Positions 59,083 to 60,000 of a stretch of DNA of 60,000 nt are shown piece by piece. The DNA is taken from NCBI RefSeq assembly GCF_910592395.1, contig NC_088324.1:11870953-11930952 (forward strand). The letters run 5' to 3'. The notes beneath the pieces were generated by a model. The model made no database searches, was not told where the DNA came from, and worked only from the letters and a program-made list of their open reading frames with translations. How positions within the stretch are numbered: the first letter of the stretch is position 1; every line of letters starts with the position of its first letter. A program made the translations under genes and the position numbers. This DNA comes from Lineus longissimus. Taxonomy: Eukaryota > Nemertea > Pilidiophora > Heteronemertea > Lineidae.

Positions 59083-60000
59083 GTAAGTCAAAAATTGATT
59101 TCACAGCTGCGCATTTTTCCTGATTTGCTACAGTATATTTTACAAGATAGTTGACTAATCGATCATCCATGCCACCACGGCTACACTAACAAAATCTAAG
59201 ATGTTCAACAAGAGGGCTCTTTGTCTTGCCATCAACTGACTACATGTAGTTGACTGTATTCCAATTACTTTGCCAACAAGTTGGCTGTTTCCACTGCTTA
59301 TTTTGCAGGCATTTCTCAAGAGAAAAGGGCAATTTTTCAAGCCATTTCATCATGGACTTATCTAACTTAATTTATATATTTTTCAGGGTTACTGTATTAA
59401 TTTAAAGGTGCTATGAACTGAGCCCTTCTTTGTTATTTTGGTCAAAGTTTGCTATATGTTTGAAAATGAGTCCTTGTTTTCTTGTTGGTAATGCTGTCTA
59501 AAAAAGGATGTTTGTCAGCAGATTTCAGTGTTTCCACCAGGTTTCATGTTGACGGTCTCTGACAGAGACCCTGCCCATGTATTTCAACAGTATGTACTAC
59601 ATTATCATCATTCTTTCTAATTTACTAATTACACTCCCTAATGTCAACACTATGATCCATCCTATCCACATTCATTTCATTTCATTTTCATTATGTGTTA
59701 TGTTGCATAAAGTGCTTCAGCATTGTCATCAGATGGTCCCAATTCACATAACATCATCGATCCGTCAGCCAATAGAAGTCCTCAAAATGCATTCAAGCAG
59801 TGAGCACAGCTGTGGAGTGCATGTTACAGTAACCATGTTTATCACACCTCTCTTAAAATTCATAACAGAATATCGTCCCATCAAAGTATAGTTTGTTGCT
59901 GACTGATATTGTAACTGTGCGTGGATATCAATATTCTGTAACATATCAATGTTGGATGCAACGATATTGCAGACCCCATATGATGCAAACAATCCAGGGA
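59083..60000 (+). other. Intron, right edge of the window
   Basis: No further exon is seen before the end. A small perfect hairpin GGTCTCT-GAC-AGAGACC lies at 59554-59570. The channel's conserved membrane-domain exons must lie beyond 60000. Confidence 0.4.

Larger units (their letters stand above)
11919..60000 (+). other. KCNT (slo2): 5' part of a KCNT/SLO2-type potassium channel gene (partial)
   Basis: A set of + strand exons with consensus splice sites spans this region. The channel's six-helix pore domain and RCK gating ring would lie beyond the right edge. The identification rests on the exon at 15282, whose peptide carries the N-terminal motif of sodium-activated potassium channels. Exons ending at 12115, 15377, 15984, 26239, 29760, 40162, 40745 and 59082 all leave two bases of a split codon, so each can join the same next exon. 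In mammals the Slack gene likewise uses alternative N-terminal exons that join just before the sequence VQVEFY. Which exons are used together cannot be told without transcripts. The introns are very long and full of repeats. Confidence 0.65.

Overview
The window looks like nuclear DNA of a marine invertebrate animal. It is AT-rich by eye and has no long uninterrupted reading frame. It carries GT-AG exons separated by introns of several to tens of kilobases, decayed transposons, foldback elements and many old local tandem duplications. The phylum cannot be fixed from the sequence: a tRNA-derived SINE and a multicopy nuclease-type mobile element fit an echinoderm, hemichordate, mollusc or similar bilaterian. 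No RNA gene, CRISPR array or bacterial-style operon is seen.

Layout. Bases 1-5.1 kb are intergenic and repeat-rich: old tandem copies, pyrimidine-strand arrays in both orientations, and a large inverted array followed by a 75-bp palindrome. At 5778-6008 there is one compact coding exon for a small secreted peptide (76 aa), with an upstream splice acceptor and a downstream AATAAA. From 6.1 to 11.9 kb there is no recognisable gene, only repeats and a foldback element.

From 11.9 kb to the right edge, the + strand holds the 5' end of one large gene. I read it as a KCNT/SLO2 (Slack/Slick) sodium-activated potassium channel, because the exon at 15282-15377 encodes the motif VPPLPPRYRFRDLILGEH found at the start of that family. 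Its N-terminal cytoplasmic tail appears modular. A first coding exon (11919-12115), the motif exon and its tandem copy with a stop codon, a 21-nt microexon (26219-26239), a 30-nt exon (29731-29760), a duplicated exon pair at 40 kb (40035-40162 and 40602-40745) and an alternative start exon (58985-59082) all end in the same splice phase. All could therefore feed one shared downstream exon, which lies beyond the window together with the membrane domain.

The long introns hold a 200-bp, five-copy satellite ending just before the 30-nt exon, several short foldback elements, a SINE, non-LTR retrotransposon 3' fragments and two possible recursive-splice sites. They also hold a 3.4-kb element (33774-37187) with long terminal inverted repeats. 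Its broken gene encodes what looks like a FEN1/XPG-like nuclease joined to a cysteine-rich CXC-like tail. That element and the modular channel N-terminus are the two most interesting things here.
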